NCBI GenBank assembly: GCA_018830465.1 | Contig: JAHJSI010000010.1 | Span: 1-18,032, forward strand | From: Patescibacteria group bacterium | GTDB taxonomy: Bacteria > Patescibacteriota > Patescibacteriia > UBA2169 | DNA length: 18,032 bases | Direction of reading: 5' to 3' | Shown here: positions 6,923 to 14,353 of the stretch, piece by piece | How the letters are laid out: every line of letters begins with the position of its first letter | Numbering within the stretch: the stretch's first letter is position 1 | Translations under genes and position numbers: made by a program | Notes under the pieces: generated by a model | The model's input: the letters and a program-made list of their open reading frames with translations, nothing else | What the model was told of the DNA's origin: nothing | The model's database searches: none

Positions 6923-7597
6923 TTACAAAGAAACCTTGATTCCAGGGCCCATGCTTGTTGCTAAAACAGTATTCTGAATAAACACATGCTTCACACTAGA
7001 CGGACGAGACGCTTTTACAGCTTCATACGCTGTGTGAATATTTTCTTTAAGCTGTGTTTCATCAAAAGACGCGCGCCCAACCAAAAGATGGATATTGCCT
7101 GTATTATCGTTCTTGAACGTGATTTTGCCTTTTACCAGCTCTGTAATTGCTTTCTCAATATCATCAGTGACTGTTCCATTCTTTGGAGAAGGCATTAATC
7201 CTCGCGGACCTAAAATTTTCGCGACAGGAGCAAGCTTTGGCATGAACGCTGGCTGGGCGACTAGAACGTCAAAATCCATTTTTCCCGCTTGAATATCCTT
7301 TATTAATTCTTCGCCACCAGCTGATTCTGCGCCAGCTTTTTTTGCTTTGTCCGCATCAGCTGTGATCGCCATAATTCTCTGCGTCTTTCCTGTGCCATGC
7401 GGTAAGCTAACTGTGCCGCGAACATGCTGGTCTGACTGCTTTACATTAATTCCAGTGCGCACGTGTAATTCAACACTAGAATCAAATTTTGTATTGCCTG
7501 CTTCTTTTACAAGCAAAACTGCCTCATCCAAAGAATACTCTTTGTTGGGCTCTATTTTCTCCTTGAGCGCAATATAGCGCTTTGAATGCTTTGACAT
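6923..7597 (-). CDS. rplA: 50S ribosomal protein L1
   Basis: L1 binds 23S rRNA and forms the mobile stalk at the ribosomal E site; in many bacteria it also represses its own operon. The ATG at 7597 gives 224 residues beginning MSKHSKRYIALKEKIE, normal for the family. The L1 signature GPRGLMPSPKNGTVT is intact, as are the HVRTGINVKQSDQHVRG segment and the GHxLVGRASF-like region near the C-terminus. A reading extended upstream to 7678 would overlap the preceding small gene and adds a non-homologous stretch, so it was rejected. It is last in the secE-nusG-rplK cluster; rplJ and rplL do not follow it. Confidence 0.96.
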   Translation of the reverse strand: MSKHSKRYIALKEKIEPNKEYSLDEAVLLVKEAGNTKFDSSVELHVRTGINVKQSDQHVRGTVSLPHGTGKTQRIMAITADADKAKKAGAESAGGEELIKDIQAGKMDFDVLVAQPAFMPKLAPVAKILGPRGLMPSPKNGTVTDDIEKAITELVKGKITFKNDNTGNIHLLVGRASFDETQLKENIHTAYEAVKASRPSSVKHVFIQNTVLATSMGPGIKVSL

Positions 7598-7607
7598 AAA
7601 TTTATAA

Positions 7608-7976
7608 TTATACTTCGTCCTCTTCTTTTCTTTTTCTTGATGCCATTCTCCAGTGATACAGATATAAAGGCAAACCAACGATCAGCTGTGCTGATGCGCT
7701 TGATGCGTCTCTATGTCTTTGCTGTGTAATACGATCCTGTCTAAGCTCTTCTTTTTCTTCATCGCTTAATTCTTCTGCTTCTACTTCAACTCCATCTTTA
7801 TCAACTGTAATTGGACGCGCATACTCATATTCATACATGTAATTATCTGCCTCAGTAAATACCCATGCCTTTAATCCCATATCAATAAATCGCACACCCG
7901 CGATTATGACCAGAACAAGTCCGACTAAAGAAAAAAGGTATAAATAAATTGTGCGTATAAGTTTTGTTTTGTCCAT
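7608..7976 (-). CDS. Small membrane protein of unknown function in the L11-L1 operon
   Basis: I do not recognise a named family with certainty. The 122-residue product has a hydrophobic helix at about residues 9-30, then a Tyr- and Glu-rich stretch with a highly charged acidic core (about 60-80), a second hydrophobic stretch at about 95-108, and a basic-acidic tail. This suggests two membrane segments enclosing a loop of about 60 residues. AGGA lies eight bases before the ATG, one of the few plausible ribosome binding sites in the window. It sits between rplK (17-base gap) and rplA (10-base gap), so it is almost certainly cotranscribed with them. The position is unusual, since rplK and rplA are normally adjacent. 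Possible links to membrane or secretion biology through secE are speculation. Confidence 0.75.
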   Translation of the reverse strand: MDKTKLIRTIYLYLFSLVGLVLVIIAGVRFIDMGLKAWVFTEADNYMYEYEYARPITVDKDGVEVEAEELSDEEKEELRQDRITQQRHRDASSASAQLIVGLPLYLYHWRMASRKRKEEDEV

Positions 7977-7993
7977 ATGTTTTATCCTAATTA

Positions 7994-8416
7994 TTATTTA
8001 ACTTCTAAGCCCATTTGACGGGCTGTTCCTTCAATAATCTTCATTGCGGCTTCAATATCATTCGCGTTCAAGTCAGGCATTTTCTTTTCAGCTATCTCAC
8101 GGATCTGATCTTTAGTCACTTTGCCGACTTTTTTAATATTTGGCTCGCCTGAACCGCTCTTTATGCCCGCGGCTTTTTTCAATAATTCAGCTGCTGGAGA
8201 AGTTTTCAAAATAAAATCAAAGCTTCTATCCTCATAAATAGTAATTACAACAGGAATAATATCGCCTCTCTGTTCCTGTGTTTTATCGTTGAACTGCCTG
8301 CAGAATTCCTGCATGTTCACGCCATGTGGTCCGAGGGCTGTTCCAACAGGAGGGGCTGGATTTGCCTGTCCTGCCGGGATCTGCAGTTTAACGTGTGTTT
8401 TTACTTTTTTTGCCAT
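7994..8416 (-). CDS. rplK: 50S ribosomal protein L11
   Basis: L11 binds the GTPase-associated region of 23S rRNA and takes part in factor binding and the stringent response. The 140-residue length is typical. The N-terminus MAKKVKTHVKLQIPAGQANP and the following PPVGTALGPHGVNMQEFC are the family hallmark; the C-terminal domain ends with the usual GTARQMGLEV. It starts three bases after the nusG stop, as expected for the conserved nusG-rplK order, and has no visible Shine-Dalgarno. Confidence 0.97.
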   Translation of the reverse strand: MAKKVKTHVKLQIPAGQANPAPPVGTALGPHGVNMQEFCRQFNDKTQEQRGDIIPVVITIYEDRSFDFILKTSPAAELLKKAAGIKSGSGEPNIKKVGKVTKDQIREIAEKKMPDLNANDIEAAMKIIEGTARQMGLEVK

Positions 8417-8418
8417 AA

Positions 8419-8964
8419 TTATATTTTCTCAACTTGTAAAAAATCCAATTCAATAGGTGTCTCGCGACCAAACATTGACACCAATACTTTAACTTTTCCG
8501 CGGGATGAGTCAACTTCAGCTGTTTTGCCCTCAAATTCCTTGAACGGACCATCCACAATCTTAACAGGCGCGCCGACTGACAAGTCAATTTTGAATTCTG
8601 GCTCTTTAATTCCCATTCTATTTTGAAGCAATTTCACTTCTTCATCTGAAATAGGGGTTGGAGTTGTTCCTGTTCCAATAAATCCGGTTACATTGGGAGT
8701 ATTGCGGACAACATACCATGAATCATCTGTGACTATCATTTCAACCATAATATATCCTGGATAAATTTTTTCTGTGACATTTGTTCTTTTTCCATTTTTT
8801 ATCTTGATCTTTGTCTCAGTCGGCACCATAACATCAAAAATTTTATCCCCCATATCCAAAGATTCAATTCTCTGCTTTAGGTTGCGGGTCACATTTTCCT
8901 CATATCCAGAATAAGTATGCAAAACATACCATCTGCGGCCTAAATTCGAAGTTTGTTTTGCCAT
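8419..8964 (-). CDS. nusG: Transcription termination/antitermination factor NusG
   Basis: NusG binds RNA polymerase and couples it to Rho or to the ribosome. From the ATG at 8964 the product is 181 residues with the N-terminal NGN domain (RRWYVLHTYSGYEENV, then YPGYIMVEM and the WYVVRNTPNVTGFIG core) and a C-terminal KOW domain (VGAPVKIVDGPFKEFEGK). A TTG at 8979 would add five residues and overlap secE; the ATG, one base after the secE stop, is preferred. The order secE-nusG-rplK is conserved across bacteria. Length and motifs are ordinary. Confidence 0.96.
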   Translation of the reverse strand: MAKQTSNLGRRWYVLHTYSGYEENVTRNLKQRIESLDMGDKIFDVMVPTETKIKIKNGKRTNVTEKIYPGYIMVEMIVTDDSWYVVRNTPNVTGFIGTGTTPTPISDEEVKLLQNRMGIKEPEFKIDLSVGAPVKIVDGPFKEFEGKTAEVDSSRGKVKVLVSMFGRETPIELDFLQVEKI

Positions 8965-8965
8965 A

Positions 8966-9154
8966 TTAGAAGTTTGCAAGCAAAAATTCCAAAAGATTAT
9001 TTAATCCATAGTCAACACCGCCCAAAAAAGCGGCAATTCCAACACTAACCACAATTACCATGATTGTGGAATTTATTGTGTGCTGTTTTGTTGGCCAAGT
9101 GACTTTTGAAAGTTCTTGTCTTGATTCTCTTAGGTATTTGATTATTTTTTTCAT
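8966..9154 (-). CDS. secE: Preprotein translocase subunit SecE
   Basis: SecE stabilises SecY in the protein translocation channel. The 62-residue protein is the short, single-span form found in most bacteria. It has the amphipathic segment with the conserved ESRQELSKVTWPT motif (residues 10-22), followed by one membrane helix at about residues 29-46. It is the first gene of the secE-nusG-rplK-rplA cluster, with a promoter and a leader hairpin upstream. There is no clear Shine-Dalgarno before the ATG. Confidence 0.95.
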   Translation of the reverse strand: MKKIIKYLRESRQELSKVTWPTKQHTINSTIMVIVVSVGIAAFLGGVDYGLNNLLEFLLANF

Positions 9155-9185
9155 ATTTTAATGAATTTTAGAGAAAAATCTATTT

Positions 9186-9205
9186 AAAAATGCCCTTTTC
9201 GGGCA
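9186..9205 (-). terminator. Hairpin with U-tract in the secE leader (gyrB terminator or attenuator)
   Basis: On the minus strand TGCCC (9201-9205 complement) pairs with GGGCA (9191-9195 complement) around a GAAAA loop and is followed directly by TTTTT. It lies 62 bases past the gyrB stop but also just downstream of the presumed secE promoter, so it can be read as the gyrB terminator, as an attenuator of the secE operon, or as both. The stem is only five pairs, so its strength is uncertain. Confidence 0.6.
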
Positions 9206-9224
9206 CCTGTTAATAACTGTGTAT

Positions 9225-9252
9225 ATTATACATATTTCACAAAATAATGCAA
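9225..9252 (-). promoter_or_regulatory. Promoter of the secE-nusG-rplK-rplA operon
   Basis: On the minus strand, TTGCAT (9247-9252) and a perfect TATAAT (9225-9230) are 16 bases apart. The start of transcription would fall near 9218, about 63 bases before secE. The same -35 hexamer TTGCAT with 16-base spacing occurs in the dcd promoter. Confidence 0.65.
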
Positions 9253-9266
9253 GTTTTGACAAGATA

Positions 9267-12245
9267 TTATATATCCAAATTCTGCACATCCTTAGCATGC
9301 GTTTGGATAAACTTCTTGCGGGCTGGAACTTCAGTGCCCATTAAAATATCAAAAATTTCATTCGCTTTTTCAACATCCTCAATAGTCACCTGATGCATTA
9401 AACGAGTTTGCGGATCCATTGTGGTCTCCCAAAGCTGGATTGGATTCATCTCTCCAAGGCCTTTATATCTTTGGATATTAATCCTGCTTGATGCTTGAAT
9501 ATTTATTGCTTCATTATCATCAGATTCTGATCCTTCGGATTCTTCAGGCGAAGCTTCTTCTTTTTTTGATAAACTAGGATCCATGCTTTTGCGAAGCTTC
9601 TGAAGCTCTGCATCAGAATACGCATAGTGCGATTGCTTTCCTTTTTGCACCTGATACAAAGGCGGCTGAGCAATATATAAATGCCCTTGATGAATTAAAT
9701 CTGGAAAATATCTGAAAAACAAAGTCAAAAGCAAAGTTCGGATATGAGCGCCGTCAACATCAGCATCTGTCATTATAATTATGCGGCCATATCGCAAATC
9801 ATCTATATTAAACATTTCACCTATGTTTGTTCCCAAAGCTATGACAAGGGACTTTATTTCATTGTTCGCGAGCATTTTATCAATTCTCGCGCGCTCTACA
9901 TTAAGGATTTTTCCGCGCAAAGGAAGTATAGCTTGAAAACGACGATCCCGGCCTTGTTTGGCGCTATTATGGACAAACACACCAGAAGCCAATGCAAAAT
10001 TATGAGTATCTTCAACTTCTAGATCATAAACATCTATTTTTTCTTTTACTAATATGATCTGCTTAATATTGTGGTTATAATTTTGAACTGCTTCAGTCAT
10101 TCTTGATTCATCTCCTCCAAAAAATCTGTCGCAAATTGTGCTATATCTAAGTAATGACTTGTCATTTGTCTCAAAACGCACACGTTGATATTCATTTTCA
10201 TCAACTAAACCTTTATTTCTAAATATATTATGTAAAACAGATAATGCCTTATTTAAATAAGTTTGATTATATGCTTTCTTGCGCTTTTGCCTGAATTCTT
10301 CAGTCCATTGTTCTTTGGTTTTTTCTTTGCGCCAATTACGCAAATCTTCATCATTCCATTGGTTAACCGCTATTCTGCGAAGTTCATCTCGCTTTTCAGG
10401 TGACATTCGAACAAGATTATCTGGATTATTATTCAGCTTATTATAATCTTTGTGATGTTTATGATCACCATCACTTCTTTGATACATGCCTTTTTCTAAA
10501 TTATATCTGTCTGAGAGGACATGTGTAAAAATCCATCTATGAGTAGCCGGACTTAAAACCATTTCATAACCTTTGATAGTAATTCTTCCTTTAATCGCAG
10601 AAATCTTTTTACGCAAAGGCATTAACGAATCTTCTGAAGTCAAATTGCGAGCTTCTTTGTAAGAACCATCACGCAACATGAACTTATGATCCGGCGTGCA
10701 AGTAATTTCTTCGTCAGTATCTAAAATAACTTTTATAACTTCCGCATTCTTATGAGTAATTCGTGGATGCTTGATTGGAGCAACGCCAGCACTGCCATCT
10801 GACTTAACTGTATAACAGTAATTTTGCTTGCCTTGATTGTGCTCTTTAATCAATTCTTTAAAAGTAATGTTTCTGCCGTCAGTCAAAGCTACTTTAGTAT
10901 CACCAGAAAAACATCCACCAGCCGAATCTCCTTCAACAATATATAATTCACATTCTTCTGGATCTTTTGAAGAACAATCAGCTAACTTTCCAGGCAAAGC
11001 AAAACCCTCTAAAGCGCCTTTGCGCAATACTGTGTCACGAGCCGCGCGAGCCGCCTTTCTGGCTTGCGCTGCTAATAATGCCTTGCCAATTATGGCCTCT
11101 GCTTCACGAGGATGCTCTTCAAGCCATATGGCCAAAGCAGCGCTAAAAATACCATCAACAGCTGGCCTTACCTCTTCATTGCCTAATTTTGCCTTTGTCT
11201 GGCCTTCAAACTGCGGTTCAGGCACTTTTACGCTAATAATCCCAGTTAATCCTTCTCTTGTATCTTCCCCTTGCAAAGCATCGTCTTTATCCTTTAATAT
11301 TCCCTTATTTTTTGCGTACGCGTTCAAAGTTCTTGTTAAAGCAGTTCTGAATCCGACCAAATGGGATCCACCCTCAACAGTATGAATATTATTCGCGAAA
11401 CTAAATACATTTTCTTTGTAATCTTCAACATATTGCACAGCAACTTCAACATTAATTCCCTGGCTTTCTTTTTCAACATAAAACACACTCTCATGCTTTG
11501 GCTGATGATTTCTATTGATATGTTTTACATAAGAGGCAATTCCGCCTTCAAAATAGAATGAATAAAATTGAGTTTGATCAGTTCGCTCGTCATTGATTGT
11601 AATTTTTACTCCCTTTGTAAGATATGCCTGCTGGCGCAAATGGTCTAAAATATAATCCCAGTCAAATTCCAAAGTTGTGAAAATCTGATCATCTGGCTTG
11701 AAGATAATTGTTGTTCCAGTTCCGCGGGCGCTTCCGACTGATTTCACTTTTTTCAATGGCTTGCCGCGCTTGTATTCTTGAACCCAGAGCTTTCCATCTC
11801 TTTTAACTTCCGCGCGCGTCCATTCTGACAGAGCATTCACTACCGAAACTCCAACACCATGAAGTCCGCCAGATACTTTGTATCCGCCTTGTCCAAATTT
11901 TCCGCCTGCATGTAGTTTTGTCATTACCACCTCAAGGGCAGATACTTTAGCAGTTGGATGCCTATCAACTGGAATTCCACGCCCATTGTCTGTGACTGAT
12001 ACAGTGCTGTCAGGCAAAAGAATAATAGAAATCTCATTCGCATGGTCCATCATTGCTTCATCAATTGAGTTGTCTATTACTTCCCATACCAAATGATGCA
12101 GACCTTCTTTTCCAGTATTTCCAACATACATTCCTGGCCTCTTTCTGACTGGATCTAATCCCTCTAAAACCGAAATCTGCGCAGCTGAATATGCCTGCTT
12201 TTTATCTTTGGGTTTTGTAGTAGATTTTTCTGGCTTTTTAAGCAT
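9267..12245 (-). CDS. gyrB: DNA gyrase subunit B containing an intein
   Basis: GyrB is the ATPase and TOPRIM subunit of DNA gyrase, which introduces negative supercoils. The precursor is 992 residues; removal of a 316-residue intein (445-760) leaves 676, normal for GyrB. The ATPase domain shows VIDNSIDEA (with E55/D58/N59), TDNGRGIPV and GGLHGVGVSVVNALS (127-140); the transducer domain has QTKAKLGN (349-356). The TOPRIM motif VEGDSAGG (437-444) is split from SAKQGRDRRF by the intein, and DADVDGAHIRTL and RYKGLGEMN follow. An acidic Ser/Glu-rich loop lies at about 893-912. It lacks the long TOPRIM insert of enterobacterial GyrB. ParE is the main alternative because gyrA/parC are not in view; GyrB is preferred from the sequence and the intein allele. 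It has its own candidate promoter. Confidence 0.95.
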   Translation of the reverse strand: MLKKPEKSTTKPKDKKQAYSAAQISVLEGLDPVRKRPGMYVGNTGKEGLHHLVWEVIDNSIDEAMMDHANEISIILLPDSTVSVTDNGRGIPVDRHPTAKVSALEVVMTKLHAGGKFGQGGYKVSGGLHGVGVSVVNALSEWTRAEVKRDGKLWVQEYKRGKPLKKVKSVGSARGTGTTIIFKPDDQIFTTLEFDWDYILDHLRQQAYLTKGVKITINDERTDQTQFYSFYFEGGIASYVKHINRNHQPKHESVFYVEKESQGINVEVAVQYVEDYKENVFSFANNIHTVEGGSHLVGFRTALTRTLNAYAKNKGILKDKDDALQGEDTREGLTGIISVKVPEPQFEGQTKAKLGNEEVRPAVDGIFSAALAIWLEEHPREAEAIIGKALLAAQARKAARAARDTVLRKGALEGFALPGKLADCSSKDPEECELYIVEGDSAGGCFSGDTKVALTDGRNITFKELIKEHNQGKQNYCYTVKSDGSAGVAPIKHPRITHKNAEVIKVILDTDEEITCTPDHKFMLRDGSYKEARNLTSEDSLMPLRKKISAIKGRITIKGYEMVLSPATHRWIFTHVLSDRYNLEKGMYQRSDGDHKHHKDYNKLNNNPDNLVRMSPEKRDELRRIAVNQWNDEDLRNWRKEKTKEQWTEEFRQKRKKAYNQTYLNKALSVLHNIFRNKGLVDENEYQRVRFETNDKSLLRYSTICDRFFGGDESRMTEAVQNYNHNIKQIILVKEKIDVYDLEVEDTHNFALASGVFVHNSAKQGRDRRFQAILPLRGKILNVERARIDKMLANNEIKSLVIALGTNIGEMFNIDDLRYGRIIIMTDADVDGAHIRTLLLTLFFRYFPDLIHQGHLYIAQPPLYQVQKGKQSHYAYSDAELQKLRKSMDPSLSKKEEASPEESEGSESDDNEAINIQASSRINIQRYKGLGEMNPIQLWETTMDPQTRLMHQVTIEDVEKANEIFDILMGTEVPARKKFIQTHAKDVQNLDI
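9966..10913 (-). mobile_element. GyrB intein with HNH homing endonuclease
   Basis: The 316-residue intein begins with Cys (C445, block A CFSGDTKVAL), has block B TCTPDHKFML with the T-x-x-H motif (T517, H520), block F IDVYDLEVEDTHNFAL (D741, H748) and block G GVFVHN ending in H759-N760, followed by Ser 761 as the +1 residue. All residues needed for splicing are present. A central insert carries an HNH-type endonuclease (GDHKHHKDYNKLNNNPDNL around residues 593-611) and a basic helical region. The splicing blocks look very much like the known Synechocystis GyrB intein as I remember it: same insertion point after GDSAGG and near-identical strings such as CTPDHKFMLRDGSYK and HNFALASGVFVHN. The coding frame runs through without a stop. 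Confidence 0.93.
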
Positions 12246-12303
12246 AAATTAACTGGAAAAACGCATAAAAATGCGCCTGTTTTAATATGTTATTTACATA
12301 TAT

Positions 12304-12335
12304 ATTGTATCACATTTTTTAGAAAAAATAAAGCA
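12304..12335 (-). promoter_or_regulatory. Candidate promoter of gyrB
   Basis: On the minus strand an extended -10, TGATACAAT (12304-12312), sits 58 bases before the gyrB ATG. The -35 region 17 bases upstream (TTTATT) is poor, as is usual for extended -10 promoters. The string TGATACAATA is shared with the dcd promoter. Confidence 0.5.
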
Positions 12336-12353
12336 TTTTTGGAAAAAAATAGC

Positions 12354-12386
12354 ATAAAAAAATATGGCTAATATTAGCCATATTTT
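12354..12386 (-). terminator. Palindromic terminator of the pheS-antiporter operon
   Basis: A perfect 28-base palindrome (12359-12386, centre TAATATTA) lies 12 bases past the last antiporter stop. On the minus strand it ends in a run of seven T, so it fits an intrinsic terminator. The T-run on the other strand is only four long. It also separates this operon from the gyrB promoter. Confidence 0.8.
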
Positions 12387-12398
12387 ACTTAAAAATCT

Positions 12399-13367
12399 TT
12401 ATGCCCAAACCTTAATGCTATACACTAAATACCAAATATATCCGGCAACAAGCAATCCCCCTTCAAACCGCGAAAGCCTGTGGCTTGACTTGAAAAATAC
12501 GGCAACAAGAAGAGTCATAAAAATCAAAACAGGAAAATCAAAAGAAAGCAGCTGCGCGCCTATAACAAGCGGCTGAATAAGCGCGGCTATTCCAACAACA
12601 AGAAAAATATGCATGACATTTGTTCCAATGATATTTCCTATGCCCAAAGACGGCTGATGCCTTGCTGAAGACATCACAGTCACAACTAGCTCTGGAATGG
12701 AGGTTCCGAAAGCTATTATAATTATTCCGATGAGGATTTGTGGAATGCTCAAAATTTCGGCCAAATATAAGCTTGCATGAACAAGTATTTTCGCCCCAGC
12801 AATAATAAGCACGATTCCAAGTATAATCATGGCCCATGAGCGGCTGGTTTTAAGAATATTCTTGCCGTGTTTTCTGACTTTTGTCTTTCCAATCTCGTCA
12901 AGAACCGTCTTTTTTGAAATAAAAACAGAACATGCCTGAAAAACAAGCGAAAGCAAAATAAGAAGAATCGCGTCTCCCCTGCTTATAACGCGGTCCAGAG
13001 AAAGAAGAAAAAACAGCACAGACGCGGCAATAAGCCACACAAACTCCCTTTTAAGGACGCTCTCTTCAACAGACATAGGTGAAATCAAGGCCGCAAGCCC
13101 GAACACAAACGCAAGCTTAAAAATGCTGGCTCCAAGCGCATTCCCAAGAATAAGGTCATTTGCTCCTGAAAGAGAAGAAGAAATTCCAACCGAAAGTTCA
13201 GGAGCAATGCTCCCGAGCGTAATTACTGAAAGTCCTATTACAAAAGTAGAAACGCCTAATTTGGCGGCAAGAACGCTGGATCTCTCAACCAGCAAATCAG
13301 CGCCCTTGTATAAAAAAAACACGCCGCAAACAACCGCAAAAATAATTCCGAATAATAAAAATAACAT
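12399..13367 (-). CDS. Calcium/sodium antiporter (CaCA family), copy 2
   Basis: This is an integral membrane cation exchanger of the CaCA superfamily (YrbG-like), which typically exports Ca2+ in exchange for Na+. The 322-residue product has about ten hydrophobic helices and the two inverted alpha repeats: LGSIAPE (E57) with GNALGASIFK (N76) in the first half and FGTSIPE (E226) with GNIIGTNVMH (N245) in the second. A charged cytoplasmic loop (about 150-175) joins the halves. The family form GSNIFN is altered to GASIFK and GTNVMH. The ATG at 13367 is two bases after the preceding stop and has GGGGGTAG just upstream, the best Shine-Dalgarno in the window; a TTG at 13379 was rejected. It is a tandem paralog of the gene before it; both end in RFEG(A/G)LL(I/V)AGY. 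Confidence 0.88.
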   Translation of the reverse strand: MLFLLFGIIFAVVCGVFFLYKGADLLVERSSVLAAKLGVSTFVIGLSVITLGSIAPELSVGISSSLSGANDLILGNALGASIFKLAFVFGLAALISPMSVEESVLKREFVWLIAASVLFFLLSLDRVISRGDAILLILLSLVFQACSVFISKKTVLDEIGKTKVRKHGKNILKTSRSWAMIILGIVLIIAGAKILVHASLYLAEILSIPQILIGIIIIAFGTSIPELVVTVMSSARHQPSLGIGNIIGTNVMHIFLVVGIAALIQPLVIGAQLLSFDFPVLIFMTLLVAVFFKSSHRLSRFEGGLLVAGYIWYLVYSIKVWA

Positions 13368-13369
13368 AA

Positions 13370-14329
13370 CTACCCCCAAAATTTTATACTATATACTAAA
13401 TACCCAATATATCCCGCAATCAAAAGCGCTCCTTCAAACCGAGTCAGCTTATGAGAAGACGCGAACAAAACAGAAATTAAAATCACAAAAAATATAACAG
13501 CCGGAAAATCAAACACAAGCATATCAGGATGTATTTTTATTGGATCTATGACAGACGCAATGCCTACAATAGCAAAAACATTCATAGTAGCGCCTCCAAT
13601 AACATTTCCAATTCCAACAGCAGGCCTGTCTTTAAATGACGCGGTAATCATTGTCACAAATTCAGGCAAAGATGTTCCAATCGCAATAACAACAATTCCA
13701 ATAATCAACTCTGACGCGCCAAGATGCGAAACAATAGCCAAAGATGAATCAATTAGCAATTTAGCGCCTCCAATAATAAGCAATATTCCCAAAATAATCT
13801 TTATCCAAGAAAATGCTGTTTTAAGCGCCTTTTTTTGGCTTCTCTTAACAGCTCGCTTGCCGATTTCTTCAATTCTTTCCTTGCGCGATTGATATATAGA
13901 ATATCCGACAAACGCGGCTCCAAGTAAAAGCAAAATTCCTCCGTCACCTCGGCTTATGGTTAAATCAAACGCAAGCAAATAAATTACAACAGCATAAAGC
14001 CCTATCCAAGGAAATTGATTTTTTAAAGTGCTGTCTTTAATCGCGATTGGATTTATCAGCGCCGCTAAGCCAAGAATAAAGCCAAAACAAAACGCAGTTG
14101 TTCCAAGCGCGTTTCCAATAATCAAATCATTAGCTTTATTAATAGATGAAATTATCGCGACAGTAAATTCAGGCAGAATAGTGCCGAACGTGATAACTGT
14201 CAATCCAACAGCCATTGTTGAAATGCCTAGCTTGGCTGCCAAGGAAGATGAATGCTTAACTAGCAAATCAGCGCCTTTATAAAGCGACAGTATTCCAATA
14301 ACTAAAAATAGAATTATAAAAAAAGTCAT
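13370..14329 (-). CDS. Calcium/sodium antiporter (CaCA family), copy 1
   Basis: This 319-residue membrane protein is the first of two tandem CaCA exchangers. Its alpha-1 repeat is FGTILPE (E54) with GNALGTTAF (N73) and its alpha-2 repeat is IGTSLPE (E223) with GNVIGGATMN (N242). The acidic residues and the GN asparagines that bind the cation in characterised exchangers are kept, but the GSN part of both GN-x-x-GSN motifs is replaced by GTT and GGA, so ion choice may differ from the usual Ca2+/Na+. Around ten helices are visible, with a basic loop at about 148-170. The two copies agree over most of their length, especially the N-terminus (YKGADLLV) and the C-terminus, so they arose by duplication. 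The ATG follows the small membrane gene by 24 bases. Confidence 0.88.
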   Translation of the reverse strand: MTFFIILFLVIGILSLYKGADLLVKHSSSLAAKLGISTMAVGLTVITFGTILPEFTVAIISSINKANDLIIGNALGTTAFCFGFILGLAALINPIAIKDSTLKNQFPWIGLYAVVIYLLAFDLTISRGDGGILLLLGAAFVGYSIYQSRKERIEEIGKRAVKRSQKKALKTAFSWIKIILGILLIIGGAKLLIDSSLAIVSHLGASELIIGIVVIAIGTSLPEFVTMITASFKDRPAVGIGNVIGGATMNVFAIVGIASVIDPIKIHPDMLVFDFPAVIFFVILISVLFASSHKLTRFEGALLIAGYIGYLVYSIKFWG

Positions 14330-14353
14330 GCTTTTATTTTTATTTTGGTATGT

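Noticed and set aside
7598..7678. Longer L1 reading from 7678.
   Set aside because: The extra residues are unlike L1 and overlap the upstream membrane-protein gene; the ATG at 7597 is standard.
8965..8979. NusG start at TTG 8979.
   Set aside because: It would overlap secE; the ATG at 8964 directly follows the secE stop and gives a normal NGN domain.
9966..10913. The GyrB insertion as a gene break, pseudogene or group I/II intron.
   Set aside because: The frame is continuous and the protein-level splicing blocks A, B, F and G are intact, so it is an intein.
10837..11385. Long plus-strand open frame antisense to gyrB, and a similar one at 15714-16274 antisense to pheT.
   Set aside because: They mirror strongly conserved genes, show no recognisable motif and have no start context; they are shadows of the real frames.
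12359..12386. The 28-base perfect palindrome as an operator for gyrB.
   Set aside because: It is placed just after the antiporter stop with seven T on the minus strand and lies upstream of the gyrB promoter; a terminator explains it better.
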